From NCBI RefSeq assembly GCF_900115395.1, contig NZ_FOWE01000001.1:558001-622000 (forward strand): a stretch of 64,000 bases of DNA. The letters are read 5' to 3'. A program made the translations under genes and the position numbers. This document shows, in pieces, positions 45,054 to 52,771 of the stretch (position 1 is its first letter; the number at the start of each line of letters is the position of its first letter). The DNA is from Geodermatophilus obscurus. Lineage in GTDB: Bacteria; Actinomycetota; Actinomycetes; Mycobacteriales; Geodermatophilaceae. Below the pieces are notes generated by a model, which was given only the letters and a program-made list of their open reading frames with translations, was not told where the DNA came from and did no database searches.

Positions 45054-45503
45054 CAACTAGTCGGGAGCGACCCCGCCCCGATGAGGTCGTCCGCCCATTC
45101 CCCCGGCTGCGCCCGGGACCGTCGTCCGACGCCTGACCGGGCCGGCACGGGTCGGCGCCCAGGCCGGCGCGGGCTCCGGTCCGACGTCACCCGACGTCAC
45201 CCGACGCCACCCGTCGTCGTCCGTCACCGGACACGCGCCCCGCGGCGGACGATCATGGAGCCGGCGGGACCACACGCCGTGCCGGTCCCGCGTGTCGCCA
45301 CCGCAGCTCCCTGGTCGTCGTCGCACCGGCGGGACAGGTGCCCGAAGACGGCCGCGTGCCGACGTCCGCCCGGGCGCTCGAGCACCTCGGTGCCACACCC
45401 GTCCGGCGGCGACGCACAGACACCGGCACGACGGCGATCCGGTGGTGGCCTGGAGTCGGGAGGGACGGCGGAGCAGCACGCCCGTCCTCGTCCCACCTCA
45501 ACG

Positions 45504-45509
45504 TATAGC
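45504..45509 (+). promoter_or_regulatory. Probable helR -10 element
   Basis: TATAGC, 7 nt before the rifamycin-associated element begins. No good -35 hexamer. Confidence 0.5.
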
Positions 45510-45516
45510 GCGCCCC

Positions 45517-45535
45517 GGGGCTTGCGGCAAGACCC
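45517..45535. promoter_or_regulatory. Rifamycin-associated element (RAE)
   Basis: GGGGCTTGCGGCAAGACCC, which differs by one base from the consensus GGGGCTTGCGGCAAGGCCC as I remember it. It is an inverted repeat placed near the expected transcription start of helR. RAEs lie upstream of rifamycin-inducible resistance genes in actinobacteria. Confidence 0.8.
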
Positions 45536-45643
45536 GGGTGAGGTCGCAGACTCGCCCGCCGAGGCCGGGACCACCCGCCGTCGACCCCGCCGAACGGGCC
45601 GGGGACCACGCCGCCTCTCCCCCGCACCTCCGGAGCCGCTCCC

Positions 45644-47818
45644 GTGACCGCCACGACCGCCAGCGCGTTCGACCTCCCCGACCACCTCGCCGCCAAGGCC
45701 GACCCCGTCCTCATCGCCGACGACGAGCGGCACCTCGCCGCCGTCGCCGCCGGCCTCGAGCGCACGATCGCCGACCTGTCCGCGCGGCTCGACGCCGAGC
45801 GCCGGACACGCGGCGGCGCCGGGCAGGCCGCTCTCGACCGCGACCTGGAGGTGCACCGGCTCAGCGCCCGCCTGCGCACCCTGCGGCGCTTCGGCCTGGA
45901 CCTGTGCCTGGGCCGCGTCGTCGCCGCGGACGGCAGCGCACCCGTCTACGTCGGCCGGCTCGGCCTCACCGACGGCGCGGGCCGCCGGCTGCTGGTCGAC
46001 TGGCGCTCCCCCGCCGCCGAGCCCTTCTTCGGCGCCACCCACGCTGACCCGATGGGTCTGGTCAGCCGCCGCCGGTACCGCTGGACCCGCGGCCGCGTCA
46101 CCGACTACTGGGACGAGGTCTTCACCGCCGAGGGGTGGCAGGGACACGCCGCCCTCGACGACCAGTCGGCCTTCATCGCCAGCCTGGGCGCCACCCGGTC
46201 GGCCCGGATGCGGGACGTGCTGGGCACCATCCAGGCCGACCAGCACGCGATCATCCGAGCGGGCTCGGCCGGCGCCCTCGTCGTCGACGGCGGACCGGGG
46301 ACCGGTAAGACCGTCGTCGCCCTGCACCGCACCGCCCACCTGCTCTACGCCGACTCCCACCTCGGCCCGCGCCGGGGCGGGGTGCTGGTCGTCGGCCCCT
46401 CCCAGCCCTACCTGGCCTACGTCTCCGACGTGCTCCCCTCCCTCGGCGAGGAGGAGGTGCAGATCGCCACCCTGCGCGACCTCGTCCCCGAGGGAGCGGC
46501 AGCAGGACCGGAGCGCGACCCGCAGGTGGCCCGCCTCAAGGCCTCCGCGCGCCTGGTGGGCGCGGTCGAGGAGGCGGTCCGCTTCCACGAGCAGCCGCCC
46601 GGCACGGCGATGACCGTCACCACGCCGTGGTCCGACGTCCGGCTCGGCCCGGAGGACTGGGCGGAGGCGTTCGCGACGCCGGAGCCCGGCACGCCGCACA
46701 ACGAGGGGCGCGGGCAGGCGTGGGAGGCGCTGCTGGAGATCCTCGTGGACGCGCACGACGATGCGCACGACGATGCCCACGACGACGAGGACGTCTCCCG
46801 CGACCGCATCCGCCGCACGCTCCTCCAGGACCGGGAGCTGCGCGCGGCCTTCGACCGCGCGTGGCCGCTGCTCGAGGCCACCGACGTCGTCGGGGACCTG
46901 TGGTCGGTGCCGGCCTATCTGCGCCGGTGCGCACCGTGGCTGGGCCCGGACGAGGTCCGGGCACTGCAGCGCGCCGAGCCCCACGCGTGGACGGTGTCCG
47001 ACCTGCCCCTCCTCGACGCAGCACGGCAGCGCGTCGGCGACCCGGAGGTGGAGCGGCAGGCGCGCCGGCACCGGGCCGCCGTCGCCACCGAGCGGGAGCG
47101 CATGTCCGGCGTCATCGACGAGCTGATCGCCGCCGACGACTCCGAGTTGCTGCTGATGACCAGCCTGCGCCACGGTGACCTGCAGGACGCCCTGGTCGAC
47201 GACGCCGCCCTGCCCACCCCCGATCCCGACCTGCTCGCCGGCCCGTTCGCGCACGTCGTGGTCGACGAGGCGCAGGAGCTGACCGACGCCGAGTGGCAGA
47301 TGCTGCTGTCGCGCTGCCCGTCCCACAGCATGACGGTCGTCGGCGACCGCGCGCAGGCCCGGCACGGGTTCACCGGGTCCTGGCGCGAGCGGCTGCGGCG
47401 GGTCGGCCTCGACCGGGTCGAGGTGGCCTCGCTGACGGTGAACTACCGGACGCCGGCCGAGGTGATGGCCGAGGCCGAGCCGGTCATCCGCGCCGTGCTG
47501 CCCGACGCCAACGTGCCGACCTCCGTCCGCAGCAGCGGCGTCCCCGTCGTCCGCGGAGCCGTTCCCGAGCTCGGCCGGGTGCTCGAGGAGTGGCTCGCCG
47601 CGCACGCCGACGGGATCGCCTGCGTCATCGGCGCCCCCGGGCTGCGGCCGACCCCGCGCGTCCGGTCCCTGACGCCGGAGCTGGCCAAGGGACTGGAGTT
47701 CGACCTCGTCGTCCTCGTCGACCCCGAGGCGTTCGGCGGCGGCGTCGAGGGGGCGGTCGACCGCTACGTCGCGATGACCCGGACGACCTCGCAGCTCGTC
47801 GTCCTCACCCGGTCCTGA
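45644..47818 (+). CDS. helR: RNA polymerase recycling ATPase HelR
   Basis: A 724-residue UvrD/HelD-type helicase-like ATPase. It has an N-terminal coiled coil (residues 30-85) that in HelD/HelR enters the RNA polymerase secondary channel, Walker A GGPGTGKT (near 216), VVVDEAQELTDAEW (motif II, near 540), VVGDRAQARHG, NYRTPAEV (motif IV) and the late LAKGLEFDLVVLV and VAMTR motifs. HelR displaces rifamycin from RNA polymerase and confers resistance; the upstream RAE supports this over the housekeeping HelD. A DAHDDAHDDAHDD repeat lies near residue 370. Confidence 0.92.
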   Translation: MTATTASAFDLPDHLAAKADPVLIADDERHLAAVAAGLERTIADLSARLDAERRTRGGAGQAALDRDLEVHRLSARLRTLRRFGLDLCLGRVVAADGSAPVYVGRLGLTDGAGRRLLVDWRSPAAEPFFGATHADPMGLVSRRRYRWTRGRVTDYWDEVFTAEGWQGHAALDDQSAFIASLGATRSARMRDVLGTIQADQHAIIRAGSAGALVVDGGPGTGKTVVALHRTAHLLYADSHLGPRRGGVLVVGPSQPYLAYVSDVLPSLGEEEVQIATLRDLVPEGAAAGPERDPQVARLKASARLVGAVEEAVRFHEQPPGTAMTVTTPWSDVRLGPEDWAEAFATPEPGTPHNEGRGQAWEALLEILVDAHDDAHDDAHDDEDVSRDRIRRTLLQDRELRAAFDRAWPLLEATDVVGDLWSVPAYLRRCAPWLGPDEVRALQRAEPHAWTVSDLPLLDAARQRVGDPEVERQARRHRAAVATERERMSGVIDELIAADDSELLLMTSLRHGDLQDALVDDAALPTPDPDLLAGPFAHVVVDEAQELTDAEWQMLLSRCPSHSMTVVGDRAQARHGFTGSWRERLRRVGLDRVEVASLTVNYRTPAEVMAEAEPVIRAVLPDANVPTSVRSSGVPVVRGAVPELGRVLEEWLAAHADGIACVIGAPGLRPTPRVRSLTPELAKGLEFDLVVLVDPEAFGGGVEGAVDRYVAMTRTTSQLVVLTRS

Positions 47819-47827
47819 GCTGGGGTG

Positions 47828-48790
47828 TCAGCTGGCCGGCTGCAGCCGCACCCGCGGGTCGAGGGCCGCCGCGGCGATGTCGGCGACCGCGTTGGCCACG
47901 ATCACCGCCGCGATCACCACGGTGGTGAGTCCGACCAGCAGCGCCCGGTCCCGGTCCTGGATCGCGCCGAGGATCGCCGCGCCGACACCGGGCATGACGA
48001 AGACGCCCTCGACGACGATGAGGCCGACGAAGAGCTGCCCGAGGTTGGCGGCCACGAACGTCACGACGGGCGTCAGCGACGGCCGCAGCGCGTGCACCCC
48101 CACCACCCGCCACGGGCGCAGGCCGCGGCCGCGGGCGGCCTGCACGAACGGGCTGCGCAGGGTGTCGCCGACCTCGGCCCGGGTGATGAGCGCGACGTAG
48201 CCGGTCGACAGGGCGGCCAGCGCGAGGACCGGCAGCACGTAGGCCGCCGGGTCGCCGGAGAGCCCGTTGAACGGCGCCCAGCCCAGCTCGGAGACGAACA
48301 CGAACCGCAGCAGGGCCGCCGCCACCACGACCGGCGTGCCGACGAGCACCGTGGCCACCGCGTACACACCCCGGCCGGTCCACCGCCCGCCGGCCGCCAG
48401 CGCCCCGGCCACGACGCCGATGACGAGCTGGACGACGACCGCGCCGGCCAGCAGCACCGCGCTGACCGGCGCCGTGGCGGCGACGACGTCGAGGACGGCC
48501 GGCCCGGGCACCACGGCGTCCCCGCGCAGGCGGGGCAGGCCGCTGCCCCAGTCCCCGGTCAGCAGGTCACGCAGGTACAGCGCGTACTGCACCAGCAGCG
48601 GCTCGTCGAGGTGGAAGTCGCTGCGGATGCGGGCGTAGAGGGCCGGTGGCGGCGGCTCGAACCCGAACAGGGCCCGCACCGGGTCCCCGGGCAGTTGCGT
48701 CACGGCGACGAAGACGAGCGTCACGGCGGCCCACAGGCTCAGCAGCATCTGCCCGGTCCGGCGGACGGCGAAGGCGAGCACGGCCGACAT
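47828..48790 (-). CDS. Peptide/nickel ABC transporter permease (DppB-like)
   Basis: A 320-residue permease with six membrane helices, the N-terminal LPGDPVRALFG and the EAA-like loop RGRGLRPWRVVGVHALRPSL, followed by GVFVMPGVG. No ATPase or solute-binding protein is encoded in the window. ATG 48790 is only 12 bp from the divergent GTG of the second permease. Convergent with helR (9 bp apart). Confidence 0.88.
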   Translation of the reverse strand: MSAVLAFAVRRTGQMLLSLWAAVTLVFVAVTQLPGDPVRALFGFEPPPPALYARIRSDFHLDEPLLVQYALYLRDLLTGDWGSGLPRLRGDAVVPGPAVLDVVAATAPVSAVLLAGAVVVQLVIGVVAGALAAGGRWTGRGVYAVATVLVGTPVVVAAALLRFVFVSELGWAPFNGLSGDPAAYVLPVLALAALSTGYVALITRAEVGDTLRSPFVQAARGRGLRPWRVVGVHALRPSLTPVVTFVAANLGQLFVGLIVVEGVFVMPGVGAAILGAIQDRDRALLVGLTTVVIAAVIVANAVADIAAAALDPRVRLQPAS

Positions 48791-48802
48791 CGTGGCAGGA
48801 CC

Positions 48803-49714
48803 GTGATCAGCGCGGTCGACGCCGGGGCCGTCCTCGGCGAGACTCCGCCGGTGTCGTCCTCGTCCCCCGCCCGCGCCGCAGGAGGCCCGGCAGCCGGCCG
48901 GCGTCCGGGCAACGCGCCGCTCGCGGTCGGCACCGTCCTGCTGGTCCTGCTGGCCACCGTGGCGGTGGTACCCGGTGTGTTCACCGACGCCGACCCGCGC
49001 TCCTGCGACCTCGCCGACTCGCTGGTGCCGCCGTCGTGGTCGCACCCCTTCGGCTTCGACGTCTTCGGCTGCGACCTGGCCGCCAAGACGGTCTACGGCG
49101 CCCGGACCTCGCTGCTGCTGGCCCTGTCGGTCGTCGCGCTGACCGGCCTGCTCGCCGTCGTCCTGGGGACGCTCGCCGGGTACGCCGGCGGCCTGCTCGA
49201 CGGCCTGGTGTCGCGGGTGACCGACGTGTGGTCGGGCATCCCGCTCGTGCTCGGTGGCGTCGTCCTGCTCAGCGCGACCGACCGGCGCGGGGTGTGGCAG
49301 GTCGTGGCCGTGCTCGCGGTGTTCAGCTGGCCGCCCATGGTGCGGATCGCGCGGGCCAGCACGCGGCAGGTGCTGGCCCTGGACCACGTGACGGCGGCCC
49401 GCGCGCTGGGTGTCGGCCCCCTGCGGCTGCTCGCGCGCCACGTGCTGCCCAACGCCGCGCGCCCGCTGGTGGTGTTCGCCAGCGCCTACGCCGGGGTGCT
49501 CATCTCGGCCGAGGCGGTGCTGACCTTCGCCGGGGTCGGCCTCCAGCGGCCCACCGAGTCCTGGGGCATCCTGCTCCAGCAGGGCGGTGAGGTGGCCTCC
49601 CGTGCGCCGCACGCGCTGGTCCTGCCCAGCGTCGTCCTGGTCGTCGCGGTGGCCGCCTTCGTGCTCCTCGGCGAGGGACTGCGCAACGCCGGCCGGGGTG
49701 CCCACGACCGATGA
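48803..49714 (+). CDS. Peptide/nickel ABC transporter permease (DppC-like)
   Basis: A 303-residue permease: long N-terminal region with one helix, FGFDVFGCDLAAKTVYGARTSLLLAL, and the EAA loop AARALGVGPLRLLARHVLPNAARPL then GLQRPTESWGILLQ. It is the expected partner of the DppB-like protein but lies on the opposite strand; in ordinary systems the two are co-directional. GTG 48803 is assumed; GTG 48851 would leave more room for a promoter. Confidence 0.85.
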   Translation: MISAVDAGAVLGETPPVSSSSPARAAGGPAAGRRPGNAPLAVGTVLLVLLATVAVVPGVFTDADPRSCDLADSLVPPSWSHPFGFDVFGCDLAAKTVYGARTSLLLALSVVALTGLLAVVLGTLAGYAGGLLDGLVSRVTDVWSGIPLVLGGVVLLSATDRRGVWQVVAVLAVFSWPPMVRIARASTRQVLALDHVTAARALGVGPLRLLARHVLPNAARPLVVFASAYAGVLISAEAVLTFAGVGLQRPTESWGILLQQGGEVASRAPHALVLPSVVLVVAVAAFVLLGEGLRNAGRGAHDR

Positions 49715-50069
49715 CTCCCCGCGGTCCGGCGGCCGGGTCCTGGTCGGCGTCGAGGTCGCCGACGCCGCACTCCCCCACGTGTCCGACCTCGGCGGGCTGG
49801 TGCAGAGCCTGCCCACCGGCATGCCGTGGGTCAGCGGGTCGCCCACGACCGCGACCCCGACCCCGACGGCGATGCGGTCGACCTGCTCCGTCCTTGCGGT
49901 TGGTTCTTGCTCGTGTGAAAAAGACGAATTGTTGTTAGGGATAACGGTCAAGGGGCGCACGAGGCCTATGCCTCGTGGCGTCGTCCCGACTGACATCGGC
50001 AGCGGGTCGCACGTCCTCCACCCGACGCCGGCAGCTCCCCTCTGTCGGCGTCCGGGGCACGATCGAGCG
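49715..50069. other. Spacer with the first of two matching repeat elements
   Basis: No recognisable gene; a frame runs through (VLVGVEVADAALPHVSDLGG and beyond) but resembles no family. It may be a decayed 3' part of the peptide-transport locus. It contains TTCTTG at 49904 followed 30 bp later by repeat copy 5. Confidence 0.45.
49904..49949 (+). repeat. Dispersed intergenic repeat, copy 5, with TTCTTG arm
   Basis: TTCTTG, then the core GTTAGGGATAACGGTC at 49934-49949. Spacing from TTCTTG to the core is 30 bp, identical to copy 6. Confidence 0.8.
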
Positions 50070-51032
50070 ATGGACGACGACGCGCGGGACCGGATCGCCG
50101 AGGGGTACCGCGCGTTCAGCAGGGAGACCGCCGTCGAGGCGCCGGCCTACTCCGCGCTGGCCGCCGCCGTGGCCGGCGACCGGGAGGTCCTGGCCTTCCT
50201 GGCCGGCCTGCCGGCGGAGAGGAGCACTCCCCCGCTGGTCCTCGCCGTCCTCCGGTTCCTCGGGGGCATCCCGGCCGACGGGGCCGAGCTACGGGACCGG
50301 GTGCTGGCCGACGGCCACCGCCTGCGGCAGACGCTGTTGACGCGAACGATCCAGACCAACGAGCCCGCGCGCTGCGCCGCGCTGCTGCCCGCTCTGGCCA
50401 TGGTCGAGGGGCCGCTCGCCCTCGTCGAGGTGGGGACCTCGGCCGGGCTGTGCCTCTACCCCGACCGGTACGGCTACGAGTACGACGGCCGAGCGGTCGG
50501 GCCGCCGGGCCCGGTGCTGATCCGGTGCACGACGAGCGGCGCGGTACCGGTGCCGGCCGCGCCGCCGGAGGTGGTCGCACGGATCGGTGTGGACCTGGAC
50601 CCGCTCGACGTCACCGACCCCGGCGACGTCGCCTGGTTGCGCTGCCTGGTCTGGCCCGGCCCGGTCGAGGTCGAGCGCCTGCAGCGACTCGAGGCCGCGG
50701 CGGCGGTCGCCGCCGCCGACCCACCGACCCTGCTGACCGGCGACCTGCTCGAGCAGCTGCCCGCGGCCCTCGCGCTCGTGCCCGACGGTGCGACGCCGGT
50801 GGTGTTGCACACCGCCGTGCTGCCCTACCTCGACGCGGACCACCGCGCGGCCTTCGTCGACCGGGTGCGCGGGCTGCCGGTGTGCTGGATCGCCCAGGAG
50901 GGCGCCGGGATGGTGCCCGGCACCGGCGAGCCGTACCCCGGGGGGTGGGGGCCGCACCTCGTGCTCTCCCTCGACGGCCGCCCCCTGGCCCGCACCGCTC
51001 CCCACGGCGGCCGGATCGACTGGCTCGGGTGA
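50070..51032 (+). CDS. DUF2332-family protein
   Basis: A 320-residue protein of the actinobacterial DUF2332 type: YRAFSRETAVEAPAYSALAAAVAGD start, then NEPARCAALLPALA, and LVEVGTSAGLCLYPDRYGY, which resembles a nucleotide- or SAM-binding glycine loop, then LLTGDLLEQLPAAL, VVLHTAVLPYLD and VCWIAQEG. Distant methyltransferase-like layout; function unknown. ATG 50070 fits the family. It is flanked by two copies of the same repeat element, 1.25 kb apart. Confidence 0.88.
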   Translation: MDDDARDRIAEGYRAFSRETAVEAPAYSALAAAVAGDREVLAFLAGLPAERSTPPLVLAVLRFLGGIPADGAELRDRVLADGHRLRQTLLTRTIQTNEPARCAALLPALAMVEGPLALVEVGTSAGLCLYPDRYGYEYDGRAVGPPGPVLIRCTTSGAVPVPAAPPEVVARIGVDLDPLDVTDPGDVAWLRCLVWPGPVEVERLQRLEAAAAVAAADPPTLLTGDLLEQLPAALALVPDGATPVVLHTAVLPYLDADHRAAFVDRVRGLPVCWIAQEGAGMVPGTGEPYPGGWGPHLVLSLDGRPLARTAPHGGRIDWLG

Positions 51033-51151
51033 CCGGCAACGCCGGCAGCCGGACGGGAGGCGGAGCACCGCCCGACGATCGCCACTCCCCCGGCGGGCGG
51101 CGCTCGTCCCGGGATCGCGACCGGGACGCCGGTTCCCCCTTCTCGGGCTTG

Positions 51152-51200
51152 TTCTTGTGTTCCCCATAAAAACAACAGCTAGTTAGGGATAACGGTCGAC
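51152..51200 (+). repeat. Dispersed intergenic repeat, copy 6, with TTCTTG arm
   Basis: TTCTTG at 51152, then AT-rich DNA and the core GTTAGGGATAACGGTC beginning at 51182, 30 bp after TTCTTG begins. Confidence 0.8.
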
Positions 51201-51229
51201 TGCGAAGCGAGCCGGACGCGTTCGCCGGC

Positions 51230-51834
51230 TCAGCGACGGCGGTCGCGCCAGGAACGACCCTGCAGCCACCATCCGAGCCGACGGGTGATCCAGGGCAGCA
51301 GCACGTAGGTCATCACCGGCGTGAGGGCCAGGGTGACCGCGAGCACCCGCAGGGCCACGTGGACGTCGGCGAGCAGCGCCCCCAGGGTCACCGTGGCCAG
51401 AAGGTTCAGCGGGTGGAAGACCAGCCAGATCGTCGTCGCCTGCTTCCAGCGCCGGTGGGGCCGGAGGACCGGCCGGGGTGACCACCCTCCGTGCCGGCCG
51501 GCTGGTCGAACCAGCCCTCGATGCCGGTGCGGCGCTCGGTGCGGGTGACCTCCGCCAGCCCCTCGGCCGACCGCAGCCACCACGCCCGCTCCGGCGAGGC
51601 CTCCCAGACCCCGAGCGCCGACGGGTCGGCGAAGCGGCACAGCATGTGCCACTCGTCGGAGCCGTCGCGCGGGCGCACCCATCCCGCGCCGAGGAACCCG
51701 GGGAACGACTCGGCCATCGTGAGGCCGGCGCGGATCCAGGCGGTCATCTCGCGGGTGTGCGCGGGATCGGCCCGGCGGGTGAAGGACAGCGTCACCGGCA
51801 GGCTCGCGGCGGCGACGGACGGTGGCGAGGTCAC
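51230..51834 (-). pseudogene. Antibiotic biosynthesis monooxygenase-like membrane protein, frameshifted
   Basis: The first part (GTG 51834) has an ABM-type domain with LPVTLSFTRRADPAHTREM, then WHMLCRFADPSALGVWEAS and TGIEGWFDQP. Around 51475 (CACCCCGG on the coding strand) a one-base shift is needed to continue into RWKQATTIWLVFHPLNLLATVTLG and LTPVMTYVLLPWITRRLGWWLQ, the expected two-helix membrane tail. Without the shift the protein ends in unrelated sequence. A sequencing error is the simple alternative. Confidence 0.7.
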
Positions 51835-51924
51835 GCTCCCAGGATCGGTGAGCGACGGGCCAGGCCGCAGCGTGATCTCCCCCGCTCCCGCTGCGGTCTT
51901 CCCGTCAGGGGTTGCCAAGCTAAT

Positions 51925-51943
51925 GTTGGGGATAACGGTCGAC
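51925..51943 (+). repeat. Dispersed intergenic repeat, copy 7
   Basis: GTTGGGGATAACGGTCGAC, between the ABM-like gene and the M50-type protease. Confidence 0.85.
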
Positions 51944-51997
51944 ACGGTGACGTCCCGCATCCAGCGCGCTGCCGGTGGGTGCGCTTGACTCGCCGGG

Positions 51998-52702
51998 ATG
52001 GACGCCGTCGACCGCCTCTGGAGCCGCGTCACGGCCGAGGCGCCCCTGCCCCTCGAGGTGCTGGCCGGGGCGGCCGTCGTCGCCCTGCTCGTGGTGGCGA
52101 CGCCGGCGCTGTGGCGGCCGGCGCGGACCGTGGTCACCATCGCCCACGAGGGCGCCCACGGACTGGCCGCGCTGGCCACCGGCCGCCGGTTAGCCGGGAT
52201 CCGGCTGCACTCGGACACCTCGGGGCTGACGGTGTCGGCCGGGCGCCCCAGCGGCCCCGGCATGGTGCTCACCTGCGCGGCCGGCTACGTGGGTCCCGGA
52301 CTGTTCGGGCTGGGCGCGGCGGCCCTGCTGGCGGCCGGACACGCGGTGGGCGTGCTGTGGGCGCTGCTGGTCCTGCTCGCCCTCCTGCTGCTGCAGATCC
52401 GCAACCTCTACGGACTGTGGGCGGTGCTCGTCACCGGCGCCGCGCTGGCCGCCGTCACCGCGTGGCTGCCGCCCGCCGGTCAGGCCGCGGTCGCCGCCGC
52501 CGTCACCTGGTTCCTGCTGCTGGCCGCGCCGCGCACCGTGCTCGAGCTGCAGGCCGCGCGGCGGGCGCGGGCCGCGCCGGACTCCGACGCCGACCAGCTC
52601 GCCCGGCTCACCCGGCTGCCCGCGCTGCTGTGGGTCGGCGCCTTCCTGCTCGTCGACGTCGCCGCCCTCGTCCTGGCCGCCCGCTGGCTGCTGGTCCCCT
52701 GA
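51998..52702 (+). CDS. M50-type membrane metallopeptidase
   Basis: A 234-residue membrane protein with HEGAH (HExxH, near residue 50) in its second membrane segment and a late LLLLQIRNLYG helix; about six membrane segments. It fits the compact actinobacterial M50B-like group. Intramembrane proteolysis is predicted from the motif only; substrate unknown. ATG 51998. Confidence 0.85.
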   Translation: MDAVDRLWSRVTAEAPLPLEVLAGAAVVALLVVATPALWRPARTVVTIAHEGAHGLAALATGRRLAGIRLHSDTSGLTVSAGRPSGPGMVLTCAAGYVGPGLFGLGAAALLAAGHAVGVLWALLVLLALLLLQIRNLYGLWAVLVTGAALAAVTAWLPPAGQAAVAAAVTWFLLLAAPRTVLELQAARRARAAPDSDADQLARLTRLPALLWVGAFLLVDVAALVLAARWLLVP

Positions 52703-52771
52703 GGTGACGTGCTCGAACGGCCCTCCTGCCGCGTCCCGCCCCGGGCGGAGCGGCGGGGACGGGTCCTCCGG

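Larger units (their letters stand above)
45054..45643. other. 590-bp spacer before helR
   Basis: I see no gene; the open frames are Arg/Pro/Ser-rich shadows. It contains short direct repeats (CACCCGACGT type near 45185-45215) and, at its right end, the helR promoter with its rifamycin-associated element. A leader of about 130 nt is expected. Confidence 0.5.

Noticed and set aside
45224-47605. 793-codon frame antisense to helR
   Set aside because: Shadow of helR: Val/Gly/Arg-rich with no domain.
49934-49949. Similarity of TAGGGATAACGG to the I-SceI homing endonuclease site
   Set aside because: Only the first ten bases agree with the 18-bp site, and most copies read TTGGGGATAAC. No LAGLIDADG gene is present.
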